DNA of 64,000 bases from Trileptium ribeirensis (GCA_030248225.1 JASANE010004971.1:1-64000); one strand, 5' to 3'; counted from the stretch's first letter, positions 24,770 to 36,040 are shown. The notes: generated by a model not told the origin, from the letters alone. Numbers and translations: made by a program.

Positions 24770-25530
24770 TGAAACCCTAACCACATTGAAAATCTTAAAA
24801 CTTCGTCGACCCAAAACCCATCGAAAACAACTGACAACCCATCAACAATTTGTGCTGTCTCTAGATAACCAAACATTGTATTCAGCGTATCAAAAACCTA
24901 TCTATATAACCATTCTTCGTACCCTGTATGCAATACATAGCAAAACCATCGCATACAGCGTATCAAAATAATAATATATACACTATTCTTCTTTCTTCGT
25001 ACCCTGTATGCATACATAACCAAACTACTGAAGGCGGATTATTAATCTGAAAATCAAGTTCATTGGCCCTAAAACAAGTTTCGAAAAGGTATGAAATTCT
25101 AGTGGTATCTATATAATCAAACCATTGTATACAGCATATCGAAAAACCTCTATATACACTATTCTAGATACCATTACCATGTATATACCAAACTACTGAA
25201 GACAGACTATATTCTATACACCTGGTTCATTGACTCTAAACCCAATGAAAAAACCTCTGAAAAGGCACGGAAAGTTCGTACTGGACTCTAGGTAACCAAC
25301 CTATCATATTTAGACTACCGAGAAAAACCTACATATATAATTTTTGGCCTTTCACGCAATACATAACCAAACTACTGAAGAATTTATTACTATATTCTGG
25401 AAATCTGACATATTAACCCTAAATCCACTGAAAACCTTTGAAATGGCATGAAATACGCACACTGCTCTAGATAACAAAATCATTGTATTCAGCATGCAGG
25501 CATACCTATATAGCAGTAACTCAATAAAAC
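24770..25530. repeat. Degenerate satellite, ~178-bp period, 3-4 units
   Basis: Successive units start near 24936, 25109, 25287 and 25465 (steps 173, 178, 178), each opening with a CTCTAGATAACCAAA-like block and CATTGTATTCAGCATATC, then ACATAACCAAACTACTGAAG, TTCATTGACCCTAAA and GAAAAGGCATGAAA. A truncated unit (24855-24935) precedes. The short 61-residue frame here is a by-product. Confidence 0.75.
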
Positions 25531-25589
25531 GAGCTGAAGCAAGTAACAATCTTTACATACAATGGCAGGGAAATTGATAATACGGGAGC

Positions 25590-26110
25590 CGCAGGAGTGG
25601 ATATATCATCGCGCATAAGGAACGCAGGAATAGCAATGCAAGCGATTGTGGTACAGCATATCAGTAACCATGAAAACCAAACGGCGAGTGTACATGGCAA
25701 GTGCGCGTTCAGTACTATTATACGGTTATAAGGCTTGACCTATAAAAAAGGAGTCTGAGAGACGATTGGAATCATTTGAACATCAACGTTGACGTAAAAT
25801 TCTACGAATATCGTATTTCGATCACGTCACAAATGTTGAGGTTCAACGGTGATTCGGTGTGACAAAAACATTGGGTCCTTACATCAAAGGAAGACGGTTG
25901 ACATTGTTTGGTCATGTAGCGAGGATGCAAACCGACAGACTGCCCTACAAAATCATCTTCAGTGATGTAGCTAGGTGGAAGAGGCCAGTTGGTGGTGTAC
26001 GAAAATCGTGGTTGAGGCGCGTGTATGACCCATATTCGGGCACACAGCGGCTCAGATTGTGGTCCCACAAAAAATTCGTGGGCAGCAAGGTTGTAGATCT
26101 TGATGAGCTG
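25590..26110 (+). mobile_element. 3' remnant of a second LINE type
   Basis: Reading across three frames gives the C-terminal region of LINE ORF2 proteins often labelled endonuclease-reverse transcriptase: MKTKRRVYMASARSVLLYGY, RRLESFEHQR, GVTKTLGPYIKGRRLTLFGH, VARMQTDRLPYKIIFSDVAR and GGVRKSWLRRVYD. Upstream RT motifs are absent, so this is a 5'-truncated copy of about 0.5 kb. It differs from the other LINEs in the window. Confidence 0.7.
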
Positions 26111-26526
26111 CACCATTTTCGATGGGAACCCTATGTCCCGAAATATGGTCTGCGAAACAGTGCTACCAGTATGGCCAGTTGACAGAGCACCCTTAAAATC
26201 TGTATTTGGCATTTCGACCAAGAAGTTGGGACAGGAGCTATTCGCGTTCAAAATGTCAACACATCTTCATCACTCTTGCTACCGAAAATTATGAATGACA
26301 GCTACAGATAAGAATTTTTACTGTTTTCATCTAGCGCCCTGAGTGGAAATTCCGAACTCTCAGCATCAATTATATAATCATTATGGACAGTGATACATAA
26401 ATTCACACAGCACAATTAATATTGTTATTAGCACTGCACACTAACAGAGAAAATAATTATATATAATCTAAGAATTTTGTTAGCCATTTTGAGAAAGCAA
26501 GCTCGATTACGCTCAATGAAACTTAC

Positions 26527-26898
26527 GTTATTGGCCACTTTTTTCGCAGCAGTATTGAGCGACCGCAGCCACGCGCTAATTACATCGGGCTTGGTTTTGT
26601 AATATTTGAGCAACCATGCGAACACTGCATTTAACCATTCGCAACTTTCAGTCATAAGGGTTGCATCACCTGTTACATTGGCACCGGTGCTGCCTGCGCC
26701 GACACCACGGCCAGGTGATTTTCGCTGGTCACAGTTACTTCCCCGCCTGGTATCAACAGTGTTCGATAGCTGAGAATATTGTTGCTGTTGCTGCTCAGAT
26801 GATGCATAACTTTGAGCAATTGATGTTTCCGGTGTCAAGAGCGGCTGATTTGTGGTATGATTTCGACTATGATCGTAACTAATTTGATTGGGTGCTTC
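26527..26898 (-). CDS. C2CD2/TMEM24-like gene, coding exon 2
   Basis: Acceptor TTTTAG precedes 26898 and donor GTAAGT (complement at 26521-26526) follows 26527. The exon is 372 bp, phase 0 at both ends, 124 codons. The first part is Gln/Ser/Asn-rich and disordered. The last ~45 residues (ESCEWLNAVFAWLL then ISAWLRSLNTAAKK) match the start of the SMP domain of C2CD2/C2CD2L, where a 'WL..L/WL..L' helix precedes 'AW..ALN..A'. In that family the SMP domain carries phosphatidylinositol between ER and plasma membrane. Remaining exons, with the rest of SMP and the C2 domain, should lie further left on this strand but were not found. Confidence 0.7.
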
Positions 26899-27164
26899 CT
26901 AAAACATGATGGTGTATGTTTAAAATATTTAACGGTATATTCGAAAAAGTAGATGACGTTTTGTAGTACATCTCAAGCTATGTGATCACAATTAAAACAT
27001 TAATACGTTTCCCGTATAGCTTCATAATAGACAATTGCTATATTGACACGAGTCTGTCCATATTTATAGTAAACGTTAGAGGAACTAAATTTTAAATCAC
27101 ACACTATACAACAGATAAACAGTTACAGCCAGCAGAACGCTAAAGCATCAAGGGTAGCACTTAC

Positions 27165-27308
27165 TTTATATGGTGATCGATTAAAACTTTTTTCGCTAGT
27201 CGCAGGTGATTGAGGGTGGTTACTATGGTCGTTGATCGATTTCGATACCAAATATAGGATAAATGCGACAGTTGCCCAAGCTAGCAAGAACCATGTTAAT
27301 GGATCCAT
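27165..27308 (-). CDS. C2CD2/TMEM24-like gene, coding exon 1
   Basis: Starts with MDPLTWFLLAWATVAF, a single N-terminal membrane helix of about 18 residues, as in C2CD2L/TMEM24, which is anchored in the ER this way. The exon is 48 codons and ends SPYK at a perfect donor (AAA|GTAAGT). It joins exon 2 in phase 0 across a 266-bp intron. The start codon is the first ATG in a purine-rich context. With exon 2 this gives a membrane anchor, disordered linker and SMP start. Identity rests on domain order and short motifs only. Confidence 0.7.
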
Positions 27309-27554
27309 TCCCCTAAATTAACAAATCAATTACTGACATCTACAAAACATAAGTCTAGACGAATAACGCATTCGTGACTCAATCGTTGCAGCATTTTAGG
27401 AAAAGGAAAATCTACTAAAGTGCCTTTAGCAACACCGGCGAACACGATGCCGCGTTCATCCAGCGGGCCAGCTCAGTAACTGTTAATCCTGTTTCTTGTT
27501 TTGATAATTATTATAGTTTACATTTAACATATAGTTTATTTAATAATCTAAAAT

Positions 27555-29015
27555 ATGTCAACCAATTTTGCTTCAAATGCAATGACTTTTTCTAAATACG
27601 GTTTTAATAAATGCATGTTTTCTTCGTATAAGTTTGACGCTTCTCTTAACCATACTGAAAACTCAAATAGTGTATCTCATGTAACTCAAATTGCGGCATG
27701 GGTTTGTACTGGACTGAAATATGTCTTGTCTAACTGTGTATTTTATGACGCCAAATCTGTTATTATTGGCTCTGCTTGTTCATCTGATTTGTATTTAACT
27801 GATTCTATTAGAAATGTAGCCCGTTCGTGTTTTTCAACTGGAATTAATTTACAAAACTGCATATTTAGCAATATTCACTCTGATAATGTTGGTCACTGTG
27901 AATTATGGAATAATTGTTCTACCGACTCTTATGTTAAATCTGGCACTACTTCGAATAATTATTCTACATCTAACTCTATTGAGAAATTAAATTATATTTC
28001 TTGTGTTTTGCTGAATGCGAGAAGCATCATGAACAAACTGTCATTGTTTAAACTGTTTCTGTTTGATAATAATTATCCCGATATTATTGGAGTGACTGAG
28101 TCGTGGAGCAATGATGCCGTACCTTCAGCCCTACGAGATCTTCCGGGCTACGTGATGTTTCGAACAGATCGTCCGTAAACTGAGGACCGTAGTGGAGGAG
28201 GTGGGGTTCTGCTCTATGTCAAGCAACAACTATCATAATGTGTACTACACGTTACCGGGCTCTCTATCCATGTTGTTCTGGTATATCGACCAGATTCCAA
28301 CACTGTAACAGAATAACCTGTTATTTGATTTTATTAGCCGCATCACTTTCCACAATTTTTCTAATACTCTTCTGTTTGGCGATTTTAACTACAAGGATAT
28401 CTGTTGGTCTTCTTTTTCAAGGTCGGTTTCTTGCGACACTTTTATGGATTCAATTCTCCAAGCTGGTCTTTTCCAACATGTGACTACCGCAACACGTATT
28501 AACAGTGTTCTTGACCTTGTATTCTCCAATGAACAATACTTTGTCGACCGTGTCTCTGTTCAACCTGGTCTCGGTCATAGTGACCACAACGCTGTCTTCG
28601 TCTCATTATCTGCTACTAAGAATAGAGCGCCTATTCACGTTAAGAAACAATACAGTAGAACGAATTGGTCCTATTTCAGCGCCGTCTTTCCTCCTATGTA
28701 GATTTTGTTGGTAATGCTGATTCTCACGTTGAATCATGGTCGTTAATGAAGAACTGTATTCAGTTAGTTATTGGTACCACAGTTCCAACTACTATTGTTA
28801 ATTCGGATCATGCAAAACCTCTCTGGGCTGATGGTTTGTGTATGGCTGCTTTGCGCAACCAACGCAACCGTTTACGTAAATATCAACGTACTAGATCTAT
28901 CATAGATTTTGACCGATATCTTGCAGCATGTGAGGTTGTCGTCCAGGAGTCACGTCGCGCCATATTTCGGTTTGAATCAAAGTTGACCAGAGATATTGAT
29001 GTATATAGATGCTAA
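27555..29015 (+). pseudogene. LINE endonuclease and linker
   Basis: 27555-28178 is open: a 135-residue Ser/Asn/Cys-rich N-terminus, then the endonuclease start (CVLLNARSIMNKLSLFKLFL, DIIGVTESW with the catalytic Glu, FRTDRP). Frames change at about 28180, 28300 and 28440. 28444-28701 holds the C-terminal part with LDLVFSNEQYFVDRV and GHSDHNAVFVS (catalytic Asp-His). 28665-29015 is the linker (LWADGLCMAALRNQRNRLRK). Confidence 0.8.
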
Positions 29016-29486
29016 ATAATTCTGGAGATACGTTAATTTTAGTTTGAAAAGTAACCTTGTATTGGCCCGTTTCGTCGCCAGGACCAGAGTTTCACCCGAA
29101 GTAATTTTGAAGCTGCCGAAATACTTGCTGATCATTTTGAAAGTGTATATGTAGACGAACCTCAGTTTGATCATGACTGCCATGTTCGAACCCAAGCTAG
29201 GCTTTCTCACGTGGCGTTTTCGCAAAATGCTGTAACGAAGGCCATCGACAAAATGAAACCGTTCTCCGCTCCTGGGCCTGATTCAATTCCTCCTATCGTA
29301 ATGACGTCGTGCAGGTCAACTCTGGTACCAATACTGTGTAATCTATTCGATGGTGTAATTAATGTCAACCTCTTCAGTGCCTAACGACTGGAAAGCTGCC
29401 AATGTAGTACTAATCCATAAACGGGGCTCTGTTCATGACCAAGCAAACTTTAGACCTATCAGCCTAACTAGCTGTGAGGCAAGGTC

Positions 29487-30740
29487 ATGGAAACTGTCGT
29501 TGCCGACTATCTTGTGAAACATGGCACATCTAATAACTTATTCTTTTGCAGTCAATTTGGTTTTAGGTCTGGTCGTTCCTGTATGCTTCAACTCCTTGAA
29601 TTCTTAGACTGGGTTGTCTCTGTGATCAATGATCGGGACTGTGTAGATGTTGTTTACCTCGATTTTTGTAAAGCTTTTGATAGGGTGCCCCGATGTCGAT
29701 TAATTAGTAAACTCAAAGCGCACGGCGTATCTGGTAATCTCCTCAAATGGATTGACTGTTTTCTGAACAATGGAACACAAAACGTTGTCGTGAACGGCTC
29801 TTACTCTAGGACGATCAGCGTAACGAGTGGTGTACCCCAAGGTAGCGTGCTTGGTCCTGTTTTATTTCTGTACTACATAAACGATATTGACGATATCGCT
29901 TCTGGCGCTATCCGCAAATTTGCCGATGACACAAAAATCATGCGACCCATTCATATGTCCGAGCCATGTTTACAACTTCTCGACACCATAGATATGCAAC
30001 TTGACCTAAATAGCTTGGCTGAATGGGGTGAGAAATGGTTGATGGAATTTAACGTCGATATATGCGCATGTCTTCATTTCGGTCACAACAATGCGTCAAC
30101 AAACTACTCCATCCAAGGCAACGCAATTCCTAAAAGTTTGTCCGAAAAAAATCTCGGTGTAATCATGTCTGCTAATCTTAAATCCTCCAGACATTGCACT
30201 GCTGCTGTTCGCAAGGCTGAGTTTGTTGTCTATTGCATCCGTCGTTCCATTCAATTTATGTCTAAACCAATCTTCACGAAACTTTTCAAGTCGTTGATTC
30301 GTCCACAACTTGAATATGTTTCGTCTGTGTGGTGCCCCCACTACGTGCGCGACAAGAACATAATCGAAGCCGTACAGCTTCGAGCTACAAAATTATACCG
30401 TCCTACTCGACATTTGTGTTACAAACATCGTTTACAACATTTGGGACTACAAGAGCTCGACACTAGACGATATAAGTCCGACCTTATTCTAATCTACAAG
30501 CTTTTTCGTGGACTGGTTGATCTCCCTGTATCACGCTTCTTTAATCTTGACATTGATGCACGTCTTCGGGGTCACAATTTCAAACTCAAACCTCGATTCA
30601 CTCCAAGACTGGATGATGCACGATATACGTTTGCTTACAGAATCATCAACGCCTGGAATAATCTTCCCTGGGAGGTAGTTAACGCCCCGAATCTTGACTC
30701 ATTTAAGCGATTGCTCCACGACTCAGACACCTTGCAGTAA
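29487..30740 (+). CDS. LINE reverse transcriptase, intact 417-codon frame
   Basis: Motifs in order: CSQFGFRSGRSCMLQLLEFL, DVVYLDFCKAFDRVPRCRLI (motif A), TSGVPQGSVLGPVLFLYYIN (motif B) and FADD at residues 145-148 (motif C; FADD is common in this group). The thumb and C-terminal part follow (LGVIMSANLK, YVSSVWCPHY, then YRIINAWNNLPWEVVNAPNL). The upstream RT start (NDWKAANVVLIHKRGS, RPISLTS) lies in another frame at 29380-29480, so the first codon here is not the natural start. Confidence 0.88.
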   Translation: METVVADYLVKHGTSNNLFFCSQFGFRSGRSCMLQLLEFLDWVVSVINDRDCVDVVYLDFCKAFDRVPRCRLISKLKAHGVSGNLLKWIDCFLNNGTQNVVVNGSYSRTISVTSGVPQGSVLGPVLFLYYINDIDDIASGAIRKFADDTKIMRPIHMSEPCLQLLDTIDMQLDLNSLAEWGEKWLMEFNVDICACLHFGHNNASTNYSIQGNAIPKSLSEKNLGVIMSANLKSSRHCTAAVRKAEFVVYCIRRSIQFMSKPIFTKLFKSLIRPQLEYVSSVWCPHYVRDKNIIEAVQLRATKLYRPTRHLCYKHRLQHLGLQELDTRRYKSDLILIYKLFRGLVDLPVSRFFNLDIDARLRGHNFKLKPRFTPRLDDARYTFAYRIINAWNNLPWEVVNAPNLDSFKRLLHDSDTLQ

Positions 30741-30912
30741 CGTCGTTTTTGCTGCCTGTTGTTTTCGTGTTTGCTTCCAGCCATGCTGCTCCGTTTCAAC
30801 GAAGTCGATATCTTCAATACACTCGAACGTGAACAGCAGACTACGGCTGATGTGTGGCCATTCACCACCAATTGATGACAACTCCTTGACAATTCTACGT
30901 GGCCACACCTAG

Positions 30913-31369
30913 GTAATTCAGGTAATACTGTGCATATTTACCAGCTTTTTAAACATACCAAACCAACTATGAAGAATGCTAAAATAAATCAACCGTGAAC
31001 ATTGTTCAAGAAATAATTTATACACAAAGGCATAAAATTCTTATAGCTGAAACGCTGCGATTGAAGCGAGCTGAGTTTCTACTGGGGGCGCAAAGGTAAA
31101 ATTGCGAAAATTTGTCTGTTGCTGTCATTCATAACTCATCTTAGCATAAAGAGATTTCGATAAAATTATGTTGTTCTATAGCAAGATTAGTTCAACTCCA
31201 ACAGCTCCGACCCTATCTTCCCGGTCAAAATGACAAAAAATAGGTTTTTAATGGTTTGTTGCCAAATGTAGCTATGTGGGTACAAGTATTTCGCAGCCCA
31301 TAAAAATATATAATTCGTATATAAAATAGAAATAACTATATTTAATATCTGACTTCTCCAAAGTTGAAT
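30913..31369. other. Unassigned sequence
   Basis: Between the LINE 3' end and the next repeat; nothing recognisable. Confidence 0.35.
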
Positions 31370-31625
31370 GAAAGGAAGGGGCTCCCTGGCATTTTCGGCT
31401 TCCCCTTTTGAGGCTCGCTGGCAAAACTATTTGGACCCCCCGGCCGAAAAAACTCTAGTCGACATAAAAAATTAACAAGTTTTTTTACACAGACCCTTTC
31501 TGAAGTTAAAAATTTTATTGATTTAAGTAGATTTTAAGATTTTGAAAATTTTTAATTTAGAAGCCGGAGTGCCCCCAATTCCGAAACTGAGGCCCCGGTT
31601 CATGCCCCCTGGCAAAATTTTCTGT
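31370..31625 (+). repeat. Pyrimidine/T-rich dispersed repeat, copy 1
   Basis: Shares with 32250-32460 the blocks GACATAAAAAATT(A/G)ACAA, CTTTC(T/C)G(A/C)AGTTAAAAATTT and ATTGATTT(A/C)AG, and repeated CC(T/C)GGCAAAA or CTGACAAAA phrases. Its end, GGTTCATGCCCCCTGGCAAA, recurs at 38350. No coding capacity. Confidence 0.6.
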
Positions 31626-32249
31626 GGAAAAGCCAGTAATGCAGCACAATATTTAACATCACAACGCAGTCACAGCATATGCACATAACATATGAATATG
31701 CTGTGGTGACTAATACACATAAAGTCGAATAAAACCGTGAATGTGCAAATTTAGCGGCTAAATCACCATCACACGTATATGTATTAATATAAAACATCTG
31801 TCTTTCTTAATCGTTTTGATAGGGCATGTTATATTGGTGTGCTTATATCATAGTTGTCCAAGGTCCGTCGGCTTAGGGGCAGATGGTTCAGAGGGAAGTA
31901 GACCAGGGTGTTGTAATTTTGCTTATTATTGCTAACTGCTACTGGTCCAGTGTGGACGGTGGCTTTTACTTTATTGTAAATTTTCAAAACTAACAAAAAA
32001 ACTAGAAAACTTACTAAACTTACATGGACAGCTTAGCTGATGTCAGCAGATGGATAACGAAGCACCAAGTTCTACGATATCGCTATGTCATAATAAACTA
32101 AAACATAATACTTTGGTCGCTTATATACCATTGATAAAAATACGACATATATATTTGTGATGCACAAAATCATTAGATTGTAAAACTACGAATTGCTTAT
32201 CAACATTCATTATGCCTTGGGATCGACAACAAAAGCAGCTGCTGAATGT
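31626..32249. other. Unassigned AT-rich sequence
   Basis: Nothing recognisable between two copies of the T-rich repeat. Confidence 0.35.
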
Positions 32250-32460
32250 TAATATTAGCTTCTCCAAATTTGGAGGTGGGCCCCCTGACAAAACTTTGGC
32301 TCTCCAGGCTAATAGCCCTCTGACAAAATTTTTGGCTTCCCACACCCCGGTTAAAACACTCCCTCATGACATAAAAAATTGACAAATTTTTCCACAAAAG
32401 TGACTTTCCGCAGTTAAAAATTTATTAATTTCAGCAAAAAATGGATTGAAAAGTTGCTTC
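32250..32460 (+). repeat. Pyrimidine/T-rich dispersed repeat, copy 2
   Basis: Collinear with the central part of 31370-31530. It lies immediately upstream of a LINE ORF1, so it might be LINE 5' flank or UTR. Confidence 0.6.
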
Positions 32461-32545
32461 TGACCTCAATAAAGACGTTATTGCACCGTTTCTGCGCATA
32501 TTTATTATTCAGATTGCAACTGTTTGATAGTATAAAATTTCATCA

Positions 32546-33465
32546 ATGTATAATACGCGAATGTCATCATCTGAGCACCCTAAGGATGGTTCTGTATGTG
32601 CTGATCCGTCATGTGGTGCCGAGGTGACCGAAATCGACGCGAAGATAAAATGTGCGAAATGTCGACAGTTGTATATATCACAAAAAGTGTGCAAAGTTTG
32701 GTTCTGGTCTGATCACAGGTGCCGCTAAACCTTAGACCGGTGTGCGCTAGTTCTATACAACCTGCTGAGCTGGTATCGATAGCGCCCTGGAAACCCTCAA
32801 TACGCTTAAGCACCGCCTTGCTAAATTCGAAATAAGCCAAGAGCGATTTGAAAATACTCTGACGTCTCTGGCAGAAAAAATCGATGAGCTAACCAAGGTC
32901 AGAGTGCCCCCTGCCACCACGGCCACGTCTACTGGGTCATGCATCTGTGATCAGGCAATCAGTGCAGTTAATAATGGTATAATTGGAAATGGTAATATGT
33001 CTGATAATGCTGGTAAAGTAATGGGTGAAATTGATGAGCGTACTCGTCGTAAATCCAATGTTATCATAACGTATCTAAAGGAGTCTGATAGCCAAATTGC
33101 AGCCGAACGCAAAGAGTTCGATCCGGGTAAATTGCTAGATTTGTTGAAGGAGTGTAAAATTTCGGTTGACATGTCCGATGTTCTTACGGGTAAAAAAACG
33201 ACCGCTCGCCTCTTTAAAGTGGTTTTCAAAAACGAGGCTGATCGCTCGAAAGTATTATCGGAGGGAAGGCTTTACAGGGATTGCCTACGGCTTCGGAATT
33301 TCGTAACTGCTACATCAATACAGATAGAAAATTGATTGAAATAAATACTTTTAAAGCAGCTTGTAAAATGCGAGCATCAATATTTAACGGGGCGTTCGGC
33401 AGCAGGGTACTCGGGTCCAACAATGTTGGGCAAATAATGGCGAATCCAGTAGTAGCGGATCGGTA
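32546..33465 (+). pseudogene. LINE ORF1: Cys finger, coiled coil, RRM-like domain
   Basis: 32580-32725: PHD-like cysteine block (CADPSCGAEV...IKCAKCRQLY). 32770-32900, shifted frame: coiled coil (LKHRLAKFEISQERFENTL). 33040-33290: RRM-like fold typical of LINE ORF1 (RRKSNVIITYLKE...LLDLLKECKIS...ARLFKVVFKNEADRSKVL). 33290-33465, another frame: C-terminal FRNCYINTDRKLIEINTFKA then CKMR, the usual 'I-N-x-D-x-T..E' ending. ORF1 proteins bind the LINE RNA. Two frameshifts and one stop. Confidence 0.75.
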
Positions 33466-33482
33466 ACTAGAAATAACTGAAA

Positions 33483-34119
33483 GTGCTACCGAACTTTGTA
33501 AATAATGGTGTTACAAACATTTATAACGGTGTGTCGAGTGGTTGTGACAATGGATTGAATGTTAATTCTTCAATTTCGCTATGTAACACTAACAATTATA
33601 CCGGTTGTGCTAGTCGTTTTCCGCTTACTGGTGACAAATGCGGTTTGTTAAATGCCCGATCTATCATGAACAAATTGTATTAACTCGAACTTTTCATAGT
33701 AGCAAATTCGTATGATATCGTATTTATAACTGAAACGTGGCCCTCACGCTTGGACGATGACAATTTACTGCGCGTACCTGGATATTCTCTGTTCCGTTGT
33801 GATAGGGCAGGTAGATCCGGTGGGGGTACTATGGTCCTTGTTACGGTAGCTCTCCAGGCGTCGTCGTGCTCCACTGTCATTGAAAGTGCTTTTGTAGACG
33901 TTGTATGCTTTTGAAATTTCTTGTACACCTGAAGCTACCATTTTTCAAGGCTGCATCAAGAAACTACCTTCATCATCACCAAGAAATGATGCAAAGCTTC
34001 GTAGAATTCTTGACCAGATTGTTGAAACACATAAATATTGGTCCGTTTGTCTTTGCGGCCATTTCAATATGCCAAACATTAATTGGACGAATTTTTCGTG
34101 GCCAGCAACTGATGTATAA
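33483..34119 (+). pseudogene. LINE endonuclease, truncated
   Basis: KCGLLNARSIMNKL (33630-33680), DIVFITETWPSRLDD with the catalytic Glu, GYSLFRCDRAGRSGGG, then VCLCGHFNMPNINW (Asp of the usual GDFN replaced by His). The domain ends before its C-terminal SDH motif, at the junction near 34119. One TAA sits just after MNKLY and one frame change near 33910. Confidence 0.75.
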
Positions 34120-35563
34120 TTTACCTTATAATTTACATTCCACCCGCGGTTGTCACAATTTGAGCTTTCTTTTCATATGTTTGTTGTTGTACCGCAGGGA
34201 AGTCGACGGAACCAGCTCAACCGGTTCCCGCAATTTCGTCCTAGAATTAACTGCGACGCAGTAGCAGCACCAGCCCATTTACATAGCGTCACACTGGTGT
34301 AATCGCGTTTTGAACGTTTTTAGGGTTGGGGCCATAACTACCGACGGAGGCAGCGTATTCCACACGGAAATATTTCTGTTAGCAATACTGAATCTTCTGA
34401 TATTTAGCCGAGGGATTTTTGCTGTTTTTAGTTGAAGAGGATGTCGCCGAAGACCATCTGTGGATGAGTAGTTGAAAAATGTAGTTAGCTCAATATCACA
34501 CAAACTATGAGTGAGTTTGTAAAACATTATTAGGTCTGCACGAAGACGGCGAACCTCTAGAGTTTGCAATCTTAAAGCATTTAATCTATCATTGTAGTGA
34601 AGATTTCGCAGTGGCGCTGCAAATTTTGTTATCAGCTTCTGGACACCTTCGATTTTGGCTATATCCTTTGCTAGATGAGGAGCCCAGCTACTGGTAGCGT
34701 ATTCAACATGAGGGCGTACTATTGCTTTATGCTGTCGAACAATGGATTTAGTACTCAAGTGTTGATATGATCGTCTTATTTGGGCTCAGGTCTCTTTGCC
34801 TTGTTGTTAATGTTGCTACAATGAGTAGAAAATTTAAGGTCGTTTGTGAAGGTTACACCTAGGTACTTCATAGCGTTGGTCTGAGGGATGATTTCGCCGT
34901 TGATTAAATATTGATGCCGGGGGTTGTTATGCCCCATATGAAGTGTTGCGCATTTACTAACGTTGAAATTCATTAACCATCTCTCGGACCAGTCATTAAT
35001 TTCATTTAAGTCGGTTTGAAGAAGGTCTTGTTCGATATAAGCATTCTTCATAGAAATGCGTCTACATAGCACAGTGTCGTCGGCGAATTTAAAAATGGCT
35101 GAGCTTACATGATTATCCAGATCGTCTATATAGATGTTACACAATAGTGGTCCGAGTGTAGATCCCTGAATGACTCCACTGTCGACGGAACATAGGTCAG
35201 ATTCTGCGTTGCTAACAGCAACATATTGCGTCCTGTTCGTCAGACAAGATTCAATCCACTTTGGCAGCGGGTCACGAATACCGTAGGATTTCAGCTTTTT
35301 AGGAGCCGTTTGTGTGGTACTTTGTCAAACGCTTTTTGGAGGTCTAACAATATTATATCAACGCAGTCGCCTTGGTCGGTTATAGTTGATATCATGTCTA
35401 CAAACTTAATAAGAAGTTCACATGATCTTCTTTTAGATGTATGCTCATGGGTTGTGTAATGATTGGTGGACTTACTCAGCACATAGGTCGATGTACCAGG
35501 AGGGTCGAACATTCTAGATTTGGTGTTCAACAACGATAAAATGGTGTCTCCTTCTTCAGGCAA
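34120..35563 (-). mobile_element. CR1/jockey-like LINE, 5'-truncated 3' half, reverse orientation
   Basis: RT and 3' UTR of a LINE on the minus strand. 34120-34278 would be its 3' UTR, ending in a repeated GGTAAATTATA phrase. It abuts the truncated plus-strand endonuclease at 34119, so the two pieces meet 3'-end to break-point. Confidence 0.75.
34279..35563 (-). pseudogene. LINE reverse transcriptase, C-terminal two thirds
   Basis: Minus strand, in order: CVDIILLDLQKAFDKVPHKR (motif A), a decayed motif B (near 35160-35220), YIDDLDNHVSSAIFKFADDT (motif C FADD, 34776-35144), INDWSERWLMNFNVSKCATL, then 34279-34758 with RPHVEYATSSWAPHLAKDIA and NRNISVWNTLPPSVVMAPTL. Three frames. Upstream fingers region is missing. 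Confidence 0.8.
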
Positions 35564-35567
35564 TAAC

Positions 35568-35995
35568 CAATAATTTTAAGTTTCCTATAGAAGAACATGC
35601 AACATACGTATGTGTATTAAAGGGAGGCGACTGGAGACAGACCGAAAGTGCGTATTCTACGCTCCAAGCTTTGTAAGCACATTCGATTTGACGGAGTATA
35701 CGCAATGGTGTATAGTGGAAGACATTTTGTGCTCTGAATGTCCAAAAACCGACATATTTGATCGATAAATAAATATTATTAGCTTCCTCAGATATTTAAA
35801 GTTTCAGAAAGGCAATAATACCATTGCAATACATTAAGTTTAATGTAAAAGTTATTTTTAATGCATTTTAAATATATTATACCTTCATTTCTTCCGTCAT
35901 CTGTTTTACTATATATAAATTTCGAACACCAGGTTCCGGATCCGGTTTAAATGGACGGTTCCGGTAAATTTCGGTTCCGGTTATTCCCTGATGTC
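35568..35995. repeat. ~400-bp dispersed repeat, copy 2
   Basis: Same orientation as 408-815; carries an extra GGTTCCGG-type stretch near its end (35930-35985). It begins within a few bases of the 5' break-point of the reverse LINE. Confidence 0.75.
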
Positions 35996-36040
35996 CATGT
36001 TGCGTGAATAATTGGGGATAGTTACCCGCTTATTGCGTTT

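Larger units (their letters stand above)
27540..30912 (+). mobile_element. CR1/jockey-like LINE, near-complete ORF2
   Basis: Endonuclease (27990-28640), linker (28665-29300) and RT (29380-30740) are all present in order, with 3' UTR to about 30912 ending near a GGTAATTCAGGTAAT-like tail. ORF1 is absent, so the copy is 5'-truncated just before ORF2. It is the best-preserved LINE in the window but has at least four frame breaks upstream of an intact 417-codon RT frame. No RNase H domain. Confidence 0.85.
32546..34119 (+). mobile_element. CR1/jockey-like LINE, 5' half (ORF1 + endonuclease)
   Basis: Contains the ORF1 and the start of ORF2 of the same type of LINE as the copy at 27.5 kb. It stops inside the endonuclease at about 34119, where an oppositely oriented LINE 3' end begins. 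No RT of this copy is visible downstream. Confidence 0.75.

Noticed and set aside
32546..35563. Twin-primed (5'-inverted) LINE insertion
   Set aside because: In twin priming the 3' tail is at the outer end; here it is at the internal junction.
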